Positions 44,262 through 54,399 are shown, counted from the stretch's first letter. The stretch is 64,000 bases of DNA from Dyadobacter psychrotolerans (GCF_004349265.1 NZ_SMFL01000002.1:186001-250000), one strand, 5' to 3'. The notes: generated from the sequence alone by a model not told the origin. Made by a program: numbers and translations.

Positions 44262-47033
44262 ATGTTACACCAACGTTTTTTAGTTTTTCTTTTTTGCTTT
44301 CTTTTCGCTTCGGCCGGATTTACCCAGCAAATTAACACCTCTTCTAAAAATATAGATTTCACCAAATTACATAATTCTCACGATGTAAGCCTTTCGCCCT
44401 GGGGACCGTATTCGAAGAAATATGCGGGCGTTTCCCACATACCCGATATAACCAGTGGCATGCGGTTTGACTTTTCTGTCATGCCTGCTTATTACCGAAA
44501 CAAAGTTTTAATACCCAATGTACGATTTGAATCCGGGTATTTCCCATGGGAATTCAGCCGGGACCTGCACCAATTCACCTATCGGTATGAGTTGGAATGG
44601 AAGGACAAAGTGTTTGTGGATGTAACTTATACCGTCCGCGATTCTTCGACGGTGCTTGTAAAAATGCGTAGCGTCAATAACACGGACCTGCCGCAAAATC
44701 TGGCAATGAACCTGATGGCTTTCATCGAATATCCTGAAAACGCCGCAGCAAAAAAAATCAGTGTCGCTTCAGATGCGAAGTGGTATAACGCCATGTCTTA
44801 TCAGTCGTTAACATTTGCTAAAAAAACAGCCCGTGACAATCTGGTCTACGATGGATGGCTCCGCGGGGAAGTGCGGCAAAGTGATTTAATTGATGGTCGC
44901 GGGGTGGGTAAGGGCTTTGGAGAAACGGCAGGCGACAGCGTTTCTTACGGTATTAATGTTTCAGGGGAACAGCTAAAAGGTAAATTAAGTCTTTTATACA
45001 AAGTAAAAAAGGGAGCTGTTGCTTCATTTCGCCTGTCAGGTTTGGTTCAAAATGTAATTGAACTGAAAGGAACAGGCAGTCCTGAAAAGTTCGAAATTCC
45101 TTTTTCTGCAAAGACTCCGGGAGTCGTGCTGCTTACGATGGTGGCGGAAGGATCAGCGTCAGCTGAGATCAATGGGTTTGTAGTCTCCGGTCAATCGCAA
45201 AAGGAACCCTTCAAAATAGAATCTCAGGTAAAAGCTTTCAGTCCAAAGGCGGAAGAGAATTTGTCTTCAAAAAATCTGATATTAAAGTATGGTGATATAA
45301 ATTCTTACTACGGAATAGGATGGGATAACAGATTTTCGGAGGTTCGGGAATTCCGAAACAGCGAACTGGATATTTTCTTTAAAAATCTGGTTCACAACCA
45401 TGTGGAAAAGGTTTTCACCGGCGACAGGGAAGGTAGTTATTCTAACGTTTTCATTCGCCCGATTGAAGTGCTGCCTCATAGTGAAGTGACCTCTTACGCG
45501 GTTATTTGCAATGGAAACTATGATCAGGTAAAAGAACTGCTGGCAAAATATGATCTGTCCAAAGAAGATTCATTGGAGTCCAAAGCGCCGGTTGAAAATC
45601 CGGATAATTCAATTATTGCAGAAGGGAAAAAATACCTTTTTAGTCAGAAAATGATGCAGGCCGCGCTTTTGTCCAATGTGGTTTATCCGGTTTATACACA
45701 AAACAGCTACATCAGAAATTTCACACCCGGCAAATGGTGGAACAGTCTTTATACCTGGGATTCAGGCTTTATAGCGTTGGGTATGAACACGGTAAATGAG
45801 CGCCTGGCTGCGGAAGTTATCAACGCTTACACTACACCGCCCGGGAGTCAATCTGCATTTATCCATCATGGTTCACCGCTGCCGGTTCAGGTTTATGCCT
45901 TTTTTGATCTTTGGAACAAAACACAGTCCAAAGAGCTGCTGGCCTATTTTTACCCAAGATTAAGACAGCTCTATCTTTTTACGGCGGGTAAATTCGGCAG
46001 TTCTACGATTGGTTCGTTAAAGTCAGGTTTGCTCAAAACCTGGGATTATTTTTACAATTCTGCCGGATGGGATGATTATCCGCCGCAGGTAGGCGTGCAT
46101 GCGCAAAAACTGGAAGACACAACTTCACCGGTTTCCAATACGGCACACGCGATCAGAGTAGCGAAAATCCTCCGAATTATGGCGTTGAAGCTTGGACTGG
46201 ATTCAGATGTTAAAGAATATGACCAAGACATAGCCCGGTTCACGACCGCTTTGCAAAAGTATTCGTGGGATAAAAAAAGTGGTTACTTCAGTTATGTTAA
46301 GCATGATAAAGAGGGCAATGCAGTTTCGTTTTTTAATTACGAACCGGGCAATGTGAACTTTAATATGGGCCTTGATGGCGTTTCTCCGCTGCTTGCGGGT
46401 ATTTGCACGGTGGAACAGCAAAATGTTTTGGTTGACAAATTATTCTCACCGCAGCATTTGTGGACAACAACGGGAATTTCCGCTGTTGACCAGTCGGCGC
46501 CGTATTACAAAACGGATGGTTACTGGAACGGCTCGGTTTGGATGCCGCACCAATGGTTCATGTGGAAAGCGTTATTGGATATCGGAAAACCGGAGCTTGC
46601 CTATAAACTGGCCAAAAAAGCGCTGGATGTCTGGAAAACCGAAACGGATGCTTCGTATTACACCTTTGAGCACTTCCTTGTTAAGTCGGGCAGGGGAGCG
46701 GGCTGGCACCAGTTCTCAGGGTTATCAGCACCAGTTCTTGCCTGGTTTTCTTCCTATTATAAAGTGGGAACGGTAACTGCGGGTTTTGAGACGGTGATTG
46801 AAGAACAATCTTTCGTTAAGGACTACACAGCCTTCAAAGCCAAGTTATCATTTGACGGTGCCACGAAGGCACATGTTCGGACACTTCTTGTCTGTATGAA
46901 TCCTGCTAAAACTTATCAGGTTGTTTTTGGAAGTAAAAACGTGAAATTTTCGGTTCTGAATAAAGGTTTACTGCAAATCGAATTGCCCGCTACCAATGAA
47001 CCTGGCTTGCTTGAGGTTAAATCTTTTAAATAA
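44262..47033 (+). CDS. Secreted MGH1/GH63-like glycoside hydrolase
   Basis: A 923-aa exported protein (signal peptide about 1-22, FASAGFTQ). The N-terminal half (about 40-430) is beta-sandwich-like. The C-terminal half (about 450-830) is an (alpha/alpha)6 barrel of the MGH1/GH63/trehalase type: GKWWNSLYTWDSGFIALGM (TWDSGF is a typical catalytic-acid region), LKTWDYFYNSAGWDDYPPQ, DGYWNGSVWMPHQWFMWKAL and TFEHFLVKSGRGAGWHQFSGL. Members remove glucose, mannose or rhamnose-linked units; the substrate is not evident. It stands 134 bp before the M81 peptidase gene in the same direction and may be coregulated with it. The 200 bp upstream holds the porV terminator and no other gene. Confidence 0.82.
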   Translation: MLHQRFLVFLFCFLFASAGFTQQINTSSKNIDFTKLHNSHDVSLSPWGPYSKKYAGVSHIPDITSGMRFDFSVMPAYYRNKVLIPNVRFESGYFPWEFSRDLHQFTYRYELEWKDKVFVDVTYTVRDSSTVLVKMRSVNNTDLPQNLAMNLMAFIEYPENAAAKKISVASDAKWYNAMSYQSLTFAKKTARDNLVYDGWLRGEVRQSDLIDGRGVGKGFGETAGDSVSYGINVSGEQLKGKLSLLYKVKKGAVASFRLSGLVQNVIELKGTGSPEKFEIPFSAKTPGVVLLTMVAEGSASAEINGFVVSGQSQKEPFKIESQVKAFSPKAEENLSSKNLILKYGDINSYYGIGWDNRFSEVREFRNSELDIFFKNLVHNHVEKVFTGDREGSYSNVFIRPIEVLPHSEVTSYAVICNGNYDQVKELLAKYDLSKEDSLESKAPVENPDNSIIAEGKKYLFSQKMMQAALLSNVVYPVYTQNSYIRNFTPGKWWNSLYTWDSGFIALGMNTVNERLAAEVINAYTTPPGSQSAFIHHGSPLPVQVYAFFDLWNKTQSKELLAYFYPRLRQLYLFTAGKFGSSTIGSLKSGLLKTWDYFYNSAGWDDYPPQVGVHAQKLEDTTSPVSNTAHAIRVAKILRIMALKLGLDSDVKEYDQDIARFTTALQKYSWDKKSGYFSYVKHDKEGNAVSFFNYEPGNVNFNMGLDGVSPLLAGICTVEQQNVLVDKLFSPQHLWTTTGISAVDQSAPYYKTDGYWNGSVWMPHQWFMWKALLDIGKPELAYKLAKKALDVWKTETDASYYTFEHFLVKSGRGAGWHQFSGLSAPVLAWFSSYYKVGTVTAGFETVIEEQSFVKDYTAFKAKLSFDGATKAHVRTLLVCMNPAKTYQVVFGSKNVKFSVLNKGLLQIELPATNEPGLLEVKSFK

Positions 47034-47167
47034 ACAGCTTAAGTTTTAGCTCGGAAGTAAATCAATTCTGGTAAGGTGAAAAGTTTACAGATGGATTTAC
47101 AAGGCTGACAAACTTTATGTACTTTTAATGGTAATCAAAATGAAGTAATTTTTGTCAAAATCCATAT

Positions 47168-48742
47168 ATGAAACTGTCATTTTCCCTGATTATTTCTGTG
47201 TTGCTGCTTTCGGTTCAGACATTTTGTCTCGCGCAAAAGAAAACCGGTAATACAAAACCGCTTCCCAGGATCGCGATCACAGGACTGGCGATTGAGTCCA
47301 GCACATTCTCACCTGCGCTTACTCATGAAGAGGCATTCAAAGCTAAATACGGAGATGAAATTTTTGGGAATTATCCGTTTTTTTCCTCTGATTCGTTGAA
47401 CAGAAAACGGGCACAATGGTTTCCAGCACTGATGGGCCGCTCGCTTCCTGGCGGGACTGTGACACGTGAAGCCTATGAGTCACTTGTAAAACAAAGTCTT
47501 GATCTGCTCCGGAAGAACCTTCCTTATGATGGATTGTTTTTTGACATTCACGGAGCGATGAGCGTGGTTGGGCTGGATGATCCGGAGGGTGATTTCATCG
47601 TGCGCGTCCGGGAGGTTATTGGCAAAAAAACGCTTATCTCCACCTCGATGGATCTTCATGGCAATGTCTCATGGCGGCTCGCTGAAAATACCGATTTAAT
47701 CACCTGCTACCGCATGGCTCCGCACGAAGACGCGATGCAGACTAAAAAACGCGCGGTTGACAACCTGTTGGCCAGACTGGAAAGCGGAAAAGGAAAACCT
47801 GCGTACAAGGCTTATATAGAAGTGCCGGTACTTTTGCCCGGTGAAAAAACCAGCACCAGAATTGAACCAGCGAAAACCATTTATGCAGCTGTTGCACCTG
47901 CTTCGGTGCAGCCAGGAATTATTGATGCGGCGATGTGGGTGGGTTATGCCTGGGCTGATGAACCACGAAATCATGCCGTTGTGATGGTCACTGGTGACGA
48001 CAAACAGAAAGTTGGCGCCACCGCAGAAAAACTGGCGGCGAGTTTCTGGAAGGCACGTTCTGATTTTGCATTTGTAGCACCCACCGGAACTTTGGCGGAA
48101 AGTCTGGACAAGGCAATTAAAAGCCAGAAGCATCCATACTTTATCAGCGACTCGGGTGACAACCCAACAGCGGGTGGTGCGGGCGACGTAACCTGGACCT
48201 TAAAAGAAATTCTTGCATGTGCAGAGTTTAAATCTGAGAACGGGCCGTCGCTTATTTACGCTTCTATCCCTGGTCCCGAACTTGTGGACAAGGCTGTTGC
48301 AGTAGGAGTTGGTCAAACGATTGAAGCATACGTTGGCGCCGCAGTTGATGCACGTTTTGCCCCGCCGATACAATTGAACGGTGTTGTAGAAGCCATTGAG
48401 CATGGTGACAGAAATGCGGAAACGGAAGTTGTTATTAAAGTAGGAAGTGTGCATGTGATTGTAACTAAAAAAAGAAAACCCTATCATAAAGAGGCTGACT
48501 TTACCAGACTTGGGCTGAATCCGAGAAAATCGGATATCGTGGTTGTAAAAATCGGTTACCTGGAACCTGAGCTTTACGCCATGCGTGCTGACTGGATACT
48601 TGCGCTCACGCCCGGTGGTGTAGACCAGAATCTGGAACGGCTGGGATATAAACGCATCAAACGCCCAATGTTTCCCCTCGACAAAAACATGGCAGATCCG
48701 GATTTAAAAGTGAAATGGGTACCAGCAGCGGATAAAATTTGA
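47168..48742 (+). CDS. Exported M81-family metallopeptidase (MlrC-like)
   Basis: A 524-aa protein of the family of MlrC, the zinc peptidase that finishes degradation of linear microcystin. The signal peptide (1-22, FCLAQ) shows export to the periplasm. Metal-site motifs appear in order: FDIHGAMS, SMDLHGNVS and CYRMAPHEDAMQTKKRA. The MlrC C-terminal domain follows with ISDSGDNPTAGGAGDVTWTLKEIL and ALTPGGVDQNLERLGYKRIKRPMFPLD. Nothing links it to microcystin here; in Bacteroidota such exported members are common and uncharacterised. It follows the MGH1-like glycosidase gene and converges on the third PUL. Confidence 0.9.
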   Translation: MKLSFSLIISVLLLSVQTFCLAQKKTGNTKPLPRIAITGLAIESSTFSPALTHEEAFKAKYGDEIFGNYPFFSSDSLNRKRAQWFPALMGRSLPGGTVTREAYESLVKQSLDLLRKNLPYDGLFFDIHGAMSVVGLDDPEGDFIVRVREVIGKKTLISTSMDLHGNVSWRLAENTDLITCYRMAPHEDAMQTKKRAVDNLLARLESGKGKPAYKAYIEVPVLLPGEKTSTRIEPAKTIYAAVAPASVQPGIIDAAMWVGYAWADEPRNHAVVMVTGDDKQKVGATAEKLAASFWKARSDFAFVAPTGTLAESLDKAIKSQKHPYFISDSGDNPTAGGAGDVTWTLKEILACAEFKSENGPSLIYASIPGPELVDKAVAVGVGQTIEAYVGAAVDARFAPPIQLNGVVEAIEHGDRNAETEVVIKVGSVHVIVTKKRKPYHKEADFTRLGLNPRKSDIVVVKIGYLEPELYAMRADWILALTPGGVDQNLERLGYKRIKRPMFPLDKNMADPDLKVKWVPAADKI

Positions 48743-48753
48743 GGGGGATATAA

Positions 48754-48798
48754 AAAACGCCGAAACCAACAGAAAATATCCGTTGATCTCGGCGTTTT
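48754..48798. terminator. Bidirectional terminator between M81 peptidase and third PUL
   Basis: AAAACGCCGA (48754-48763) pairs perfectly with TCGGCGTTTT (48789-48798); inner CAAC/GTTG (48767-48770 with 48782-48785) extends the hairpin. A/T tails on both sides suit termination of both converging transcripts. Confidence 0.8.
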
Positions 48799-48813
48799 AA
48801 TAACCTAATATTT

Positions 48814-49326
48814 TTATTTCACCTGAACTTTTCCAAGTTCCACAACAGACTGTTTAAAGTCACCATCGTTGTAGCCGTGATTGGTTACGAGTACAACCAA
48901 ATCAAAAGATCCGGATTGCGGATACGTGTAGGTGCAATACCAGCCTTCGTTGGAAAGCGTGGTTTTTAAACCTTTGGCACCGATCAGACCGTAGTCAGTG
49001 TATAAATCGCTGTTGACCAGTACGGGATGATTGAACATGTCGATCGAGTCTGCGAAGGTGACGCCATCTGTACTTTTTTTCTTTTTCATGATCACTCTCG
49101 TTCCGCCAGGCCATACAGAGCACATATCTGCATCGGTATCAACTACAATTTTAACTGCCTTTCCTTTAATGGGCTGAGTCACGAGCGAATCCTTTCCCTG
49201 CGCATTGGCGATATAATACTTTACACCTGCAATCGATGGGATTCCTACAATATCCTCTTTGAGACAGGATGACAATACGTTGGCGGCCAGGATTGCGAAT
49301 GCGATTTTATATATGGTAAATTTCAT
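48814..49326 (-). CDS. PUL-associated lipoprotein of unknown family
   Basis: A 170-aa lipoprotein (lipobox LSSC, Cys21). I do not recognise the family. The C-terminal 60 residues (WYCTYTYPQSGSFDLVVLVTNHGYNDGDFKQSVVEL) have the pattern of an Ig/PKD-like beta-sandwich, in which GSFDLVVLVTN recalls the GxYTVTLxVTN strand pair. It is the last gene of the third PUL operon, 18 bp after susD, where SusE/F-like surface glycan-binding lipoproteins are usual. It is small for that role, so it might be a one-domain binding protein. Confidence 0.75.
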   Translation of the reverse strand: MKFTIYKIAFAILAANVLSSCLKEDIVGIPSIAGVKYYIANAQGKDSLVTQPIKGKAVKIVVDTDADMCSVWPGGTRVIMKKKKSTDGVTFADSIDMFNHPVLVNSDLYTDYGLIGAKGLKTTLSNEGWYCTYTYPQSGSFDLVVLVTNHGYNDGDFKQSVVELGKVQVK

Positions 49327-49344
49327 GTTTTCTTGCAGTTTTTG

Positions 49345-50805
49345 TTAATAACCAGGGTTTTGCGGTAAAGTCTGATCTTTTTCGATTTCTCCAACAGGGA
49401 TTGGCAGAATGAGTTGTTCTTCCGGAATTGGTGCGGAAATGGCAATGTTGGTATCATAATCAACTTTTGTCAGCAACACTTTGGTTAAAACATCAATCGC
49501 TTTACCAGTGCGTACCAGGTCGAAGTAGCGGTGACCTTCGTAGGCAAGCTCCATTCTGCGCTCATGCAAAATCGCATCGATGTTGAGCTGTGCGGCAGTA
49601 ATTGCAGGAACCTTGGCGCGAGTGCGAACCTGATTTACATATACTAATGCCTCATCCTTCTTGCCAAGTACCATTAATGCTTCTGCATACATTAAAAGCG
49701 CGTCAGCATATCTGGTGATGATATAGTTGTTGTCTGTTCCGGTGTTATTAAATGGTTTTAGCTGCGCCGGAGCAGGAGAATGTTTGATCACCCAGGCTTG
49801 AATTGGAATGGTGCTTGATGCGATGTAACCCGAATCAATCGCGGTTTTGTATCGCACCGTTTCTCCTGTACTCACAAATTCACGCATCAGATTGTGCTCG
49901 ACTAAAAGGTTTGAGGCACCAGCCACCCCCCAGATCAATCCCACATCATTGTTAACCCATCTGAACCAGTAACTTGGCTGACCGGCAGCAATGTTAAAAT
50001 TGACTTCAAAAACTGATTCTGCATGGAATTTTGAGTTTGAAGCAAACACATCTTTGTAATTTGGCAGAAGAGAATAGGCACCCGCTTCATTATCAACGAT
50101 CAGTTTTTTAAGCGTTTCAGCGGCTTTTGTAGGGTTATTCAGTGTGAGATAAACCTTTCCAAGCATCGTAAGCGCAGCACCTTTCGACGCCCGGGCTTCT
50201 TCTCCTTTCAGATCCGCCTTTTTGAAACAATTCGCAGCAGCATATTCCAGATCAGGAATAATCAGTTTGGCGTACACTTCATTGACTGGCGCTCTTCCGA
50301 TCCCAAATGCGGACGAAAGATTTGTGAAAGTTTCAGGTACCAGTGGAACTGCACCATAAATACGAACCAGATTAAAATAAGCAAGCGCCCGAAGAAAACT
50401 TGCTTCTGCCCGGTAAGCTTTTACGGTTTTTTCTTCCTCCGCATTTTTAGCTGTGTAGGTATCAATAATCCCGATTATGGTATTGCAATTAGCAACCATC
50501 TTAAAATTGTTGGTCCATATTCCGGATTGGGAGTCGGCATTAGTCTTTTTAAATGTCTGCCATGAACCGGTGCGAAAACGATCCTTGCCGTCGTCGGACA
50601 TCAGTTCGATAATAAGCGGCATATCGGTTTGATTATAAATGCTTTGCAGCACTTTGTAACAGCCAACGAGCCCGGATTTAATTTCGGCAGGGTTTCTGTA
50701 AAAACTACCCGGCGAAAGCGTGTCTTCCGGCTGGCGATCCAGAAAATCCTTTGAACAGGAAACCAAAAGGATACAGGCAAAAAGAATTGAAAATGTAAAC
50801 TTCAT
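49345..50805 (-). CDS. SusD/RagB-family lipoprotein (third PUL)
   Basis: A 486-aa surface lipoprotein (lipobox LLVSC, Cys17) partnering the SusC protein encoded 12 bp upstream. SusD signatures: YRAEASFLRALAYFNLVRIYGAVPLVPE near 128-155, ITRYADALLMYAEALMVLG near 360, HERRMELAYEGHRYFDLVRTGKA near 415 and QTLPQNPGY at the end. It is short for the family and lacks the large mid-region insertions of the first PUL's SusD. The ligand is unknown. Confidence 0.95.
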   Translation of the reverse strand: MKFTFSILFACILLVSCSKDFLDRQPEDTLSPGSFYRNPAEIKSGLVGCYKVLQSIYNQTDMPLIIELMSDDGKDRFRTGSWQTFKKTNADSQSGIWTNNFKMVANCNTIIGIIDTYTAKNAEEEKTVKAYRAEASFLRALAYFNLVRIYGAVPLVPETFTNLSSAFGIGRAPVNEVYAKLIIPDLEYAAANCFKKADLKGEEARASKGAALTMLGKVYLTLNNPTKAAETLKKLIVDNEAGAYSLLPNYKDVFASNSKFHAESVFEVNFNIAAGQPSYWFRWVNNDVGLIWGVAGASNLLVEHNLMREFVSTGETVRYKTAIDSGYIASSTIPIQAWVIKHSPAPAQLKPFNNTGTDNNYIITRYADALLMYAEALMVLGKKDEALVYVNQVRTRAKVPAITAAQLNIDAILHERRMELAYEGHRYFDLVRTGKAIDVLTKVLLTKVDYDTNIAISAPIPEEQLILPIPVGEIEKDQTLPQNPGY

Positions 50806-50817
50806 GTTATTATCTGT

Positions 50818-53800
50818 TTAGAACGATAAATTGGCACCAAAAGAAATGGATCTGGACATTGGGTAGGAATCACGGTTAATTCCCTGGGATAATGCGTTGT
50901 CACCCTGTGCATTTGCTTCAGGATTGTATCCGGGAAACTTGGTGATAAACCAGGCATTGATGACCGTAGTGTACAATCTCACCCGCGACATTTTCAGTCG
51001 GGCCACAATCGGCTGAGGCAGTGTATATCCCAAAGCAATATTCTGAATGTTTACAAAAGTACCTTTATATAGCAGCGAGCCGCTCATGTTGGTACCATCA
51101 TAAGACTTACGGCTTGGCGCTGTGTACTTGGCATCGGTGTTGGTTGGGGTCCAGTAGTTGTTGTAATAGTCAACTGTTGTGTTGTTCTGCCCCGTTCCTC
51201 TTCCGTAAATTCCTTCCATTTGTCTCATGGAAATATCACCACCCTGCGTTCCGTTGATCTGTACTGTCAAATCAATTCCCTTGTATTCAAAGTTGTTGGT
51301 CATTCCCCAGGTAAAATCAGGAATGGCTGAACCGACAATGGTATTGTCGCTGGCATCAATAATCCCGTCTCCGTTTACGTCAGCAAGTTTTGCAGTTCCG
51401 GGGCTTGACCGGTAGCGCCAGTCGGGATTGTTAGCATTCACAATCGGTGATGTTTTTACATCTTCCCAGTCCTTATATGGTCCAAGGAAACTTGCTCCCC
51501 AAATACCGGCAATGGGCCTTCCTTCCGTTGTATATCCATCGTTGTTAAGCAGCGGACGTTTGTCTTTTCCAATGTCCAAAACCCGGTTACGGTAATAGGA
51601 AAGGTTTGCATTGGTCGTCCATTTCAAGGTACCTACCAGATTGCGGGTCGTGATAGAATATTCAAAGCCGCGGTTGCGCATGGCTCCGATATTAGCCATG
51701 TAGTTGGCGAAACCGGTAATTACGGGAAGCGGCATACTGAACAACATATTTCGTGTATGCCGGTGGAAATAGTCAACGGTCAGGCTGATGCGGTTATTGA
51801 GCAATTCGGCATCGATACCCGCACCGATGTCCGAGGTTTCTTCCCATCCCAGTTCCGGATTTGCGATCTTACCCTCTGTGTAGGATGGTGACACAGCTGA
51901 ACCGGCTCCGAGAACATAGGAAGAGGAGTTCAGTGTGCTTAAAGCCAGATAATTGTTTATGCCGGAGTTGCCAATAATTCCATATCCGCCACGTATTTTC
52001 ATGTCGTTGATATAGCGTTGCAGCGGTTTGAAGAAAGGCTCGTCAGAGATACGCCATGCCGCTGATACCGATGGGAATACGCCCCACTTTTTTTCCTGGC
52101 CAAACTTGGAAGAACCGTCACGACGGATACTCCCTGTCAGATAATACTTTCCTGCAAAATTGTACATCACCCTTCCGAAACTTCCGATCATGGCATCGCT
52201 GGACCGGTTCGTTCTCGCATCGGTCTGCGCATTCAAAATCGTGATGGCCTGATTTAAGGTAGGCATCAGATCCGTCGGATAATCATATTTCACCATATAG
52301 GAATCCCGGTAATTAGACTCTTCAACGGAATATCCTGCCACGGCACTAACCGAATGTTTGCCAAATTCTTTTTGGTAGGTCAAAAAGTTCTGAGAGTTCC
52401 AGTACAAACGGTTGTTGGTTTCGTTGATTCCCTGTGATCTTGAAAAAGTCGCAGAAGCAGTAGGAACTGAGCTCGGGTTAAAATAATCCCGTTCGCGATA
52501 GCGATACTCGGTATGGAATTCTGATCTGAATTTCAGGCCTTTAACGATGTCAATTTCTGTATAAATTGTCGACAGGTTTTTAAAGTTTCTGCGACTGTCT
52601 TTCTTTTTAAACAAATGAAGCGGATTGACAAAAAATGCAAAATTCCAGTCCCAAGGGTCTAAAAGTGTGTTGCCATAAAAAACCGGTTCGCCGCTGGCAT
52701 CAGTTGCATTCCAGATTGGAGGCATTGCCACCGCATTGTAAAACGGATTGTTATTTGTTCCGCCTTCGATGTTAGGAAGCACGTTTGAGTTTTCCAAAGT
52801 AGGAGCAAGCAAAAGTCCTGCCCTGATACGGTTTGTCAGTTTAAGGTCAATATTAGCCCGGAAGGAAACGCGGTTATAATCAGAATTTAAAACAATCCCT
52901 TTCTGGTTGTAGTAACCTCCGGAAATCATGTAATTCACATTGTCACTGCCACCGGAAGCGGATAGCTGTACGTCATAAACACTGCCTGTACGGGTGATCA
53001 GATCCTGCCAGTCGGTGTCGTAAGGCATTTTGTAAATAGTATCACTAACGGTAATCCAGCGCGCAAAAAGATTGCCCGGTGCTGCCATACCTGCCGCATT
53101 GCTGGAATACTTTTTCCAGTTTTCAATTCTTAATGCCGGAGAATCCGTCCATTTCCATTGCGGTGCGTCCAGGTTATTTGTACCAAAATTCGGGTCTTCG
53201 ATAATGTAGGCATTTGCCCGCGCGTCATCCAGATATTGCAAAAAGGCATCACCATGCAGCACATCGACTTTGTTAATCATCTGGTCAAATCCACGACTGG
53301 CGTTGATACTAAGCGTCGGTTTGCCTTTTTTGCCCTTTTTAGTAGTAATCAAAATAACACCGTTGGCAGCCTGGGTTCCGTAAATGGCACTCGACGAAGC
53401 GTCTTTAAGTACCTCAATAGATTCGATATCCGCTACGTTAATTCCGTTAAGCGGGTTTTCATCTTTATTAAATCCATCTTTAAGCGGAAAGCCGTCGATT
53501 ACAATCAAAGGATTATTAGTAGCATTAATAGAGCTCACTCCGCGTATACGTATGGTCGTTCCACCGCCGGGAGCTGTGTTGCTGTTTGAAATCTTAACAC
53601 CGGCCATTTTTCCTACCATCGCCGTTGCAAAGTTAGCTACTGGTTTGTCTTTCAATTCTTTGCTGGATACCGATGAAATCGCTGTGGAGACGTCCCTCTT
53701 TTTCTGGGTTCCATAACCGACCACGATCACTTCTTCAAGTGCTTTTGTATCACCTTTCAGGGTAACGTCCAACACTGTCTGATTGGAAACGGCAACTTCC

Positions 53801-54375
53801 TGATTCAGATACCCGACGAAGGAAAACACCAGAGAAACCGACCCCTCGGGAAGAGAAATGGCATATTTTCCGTTTGCATCGCTAATCGTGCCGCGCTGTG
53901 TTCCCTTTACAATAACACTCACGCCAGGCAGCACTTCTCCTTTTTCATCCACAATGGTCCCGGCAAGATCCCTTTCTGCAATTTCAGCAGCTGAGGTCTG
54001 AGTTTGCGACAGATTTTTTTTTCGAAGCACAATGTGTTCTCCGGATACTTCGTAGCTGATTTTCAGAGGTGTAAGAAAGCGGTCGAGAATTCCTGAAAGA
54101 GGCTCTCCCTGAGATTCGACCGTAAAATTATTTTCTGGTTTGGTCAGCGTAGAACGGAAGGCAAATTTGACGTTTGCCTTTTTCTCAATGGCTGCAAGGG
54201 CTTTATCGAAAGACTTATCGACAATGCGGATTTTCACCGAACGATTCAACACACTCTGGGCATTCATCGCATGTGCAAAACAAACGCCCGAACATATCAC
54301 CGCTAAGCTTAGCTGTAATAGTGACCTTTTCATAAGATGGTACAGAAAGGCTTGATTTAGTAGTTTTTTGTTCAT
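50818..54375 (-). CDS. SusC/RagA TonB-dependent transporter with STN domain (third PUL)
   Basis: A 1185-aa outer-membrane transporter. The signal peptide (about 15-40, FAHAMNAQS) is followed by an STN domain (about 46-118: KIRIVDKSFDKALAAIEKKANVKF), a carboxypeptidase-regulatory-like domain (about 137-215: LAGTIVDEKGEVLPGVSVIVKG), the plug (VIVVGYGTQKKRDVSTAIS; EVLKDASSSAIYGTQAANGVILITTKKG) and the barrel ending SFGANLSF. The STN domain matches control by the sigma/FecR pair upstream. The 166-bp gap to fecR holds a terminator on the opposite strand. SusD follows after 12 bp. Confidence 0.96.
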   Translation of the reverse strand: MNKKLLNQAFLYHLMKRSLLQLSLAVICSGVCFAHAMNAQSVLNRSVKIRIVDKSFDKALAAIEKKANVKFAFRSTLTKPENNFTVESQGEPLSGILDRFLTPLKISYEVSGEHIVLRKKNLSQTQTSAAEIAERDLAGTIVDEKGEVLPGVSVIVKGTQRGTISDANGKYAISLPEGSVSLVFSFVGYLNQEVAVSNQTVLDVTLKGDTKALEEVIVVGYGTQKKRDVSTAISSVSSKELKDKPVANFATAMVGKMAGVKISNSNTAPGGGTTIRIRGVSSINATNNPLIVIDGFPLKDGFNKDENPLNGINVADIESIEVLKDASSSAIYGTQAANGVILITTKKGKKGKPTLSINASRGFDQMINKVDVLHGDAFLQYLDDARANAYIIEDPNFGTNNLDAPQWKWTDSPALRIENWKKYSSNAAGMAAPGNLFARWITVSDTIYKMPYDTDWQDLITRTGSVYDVQLSASGGSDNVNYMISGGYYNQKGIVLNSDYNRVSFRANIDLKLTNRIRAGLLLAPTLENSNVLPNIEGGTNNNPFYNAVAMPPIWNATDASGEPVFYGNTLLDPWDWNFAFFVNPLHLFKKKDSRRNFKNLSTIYTEIDIVKGLKFRSEFHTEYRYRERDYFNPSSVPTASATFSRSQGINETNNRLYWNSQNFLTYQKEFGKHSVSAVAGYSVEESNYRDSYMVKYDYPTDLMPTLNQAITILNAQTDARTNRSSDAMIGSFGRVMYNFAGKYYLTGSIRRDGSSKFGQEKKWGVFPSVSAAWRISDEPFFKPLQRYINDMKIRGGYGIIGNSGINNYLALSTLNSSSYVLGAGSAVSPSYTEGKIANPELGWEETSDIGAGIDAELLNNRISLTVDYFHRHTRNMLFSMPLPVITGFANYMANIGAMRNRGFEYSITTRNLVGTLKWTTNANLSYYRNRVLDIGKDKRPLLNNDGYTTEGRPIAGIWGASFLGPYKDWEDVKTSPIVNANNPDWRYRSSPGTAKLADVNGDGIIDASDNTIVGSAIPDFTWGMTNNFEYKGIDLTVQINGTQGGDISMRQMEGIYGRGTGQNNTTVDYYNNYWTPTNTDAKYTAPSRKSYDGTNMSGSLLYKGTFVNIQNIALGYTLPQPIVARLKMSRVRLYTTVINAWFITKFPGYNPEANAQGDNALSQGINRDSYPMSRSISFGANLSF

Positions 54376-54399
54376 TTATTTAAACAGGTTTTGTGTTGG

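Noticed and set aside
44099..44365. A leftward 88-codon frame before the MGH1-like gene
   Set aside because: It contains the porV terminator hairpin and the reverse of the next gene's signal peptide; its lysine-rich start is an artefact.
47696..48133. A 145-codon leftward frame opposite the M81 peptidase
   Set aside because: Wholly inside a conserved gene; no start signal or family pattern.
53158..53589. A 143-codon rightward frame opposite the third PUL susC, first considered as a possible antisense protein
   Set aside because: It covers the conserved plug region of SusC on the other strand and resembles no known protein; the antisense RNA signal lies elsewhere, in the fecR-susC gap.
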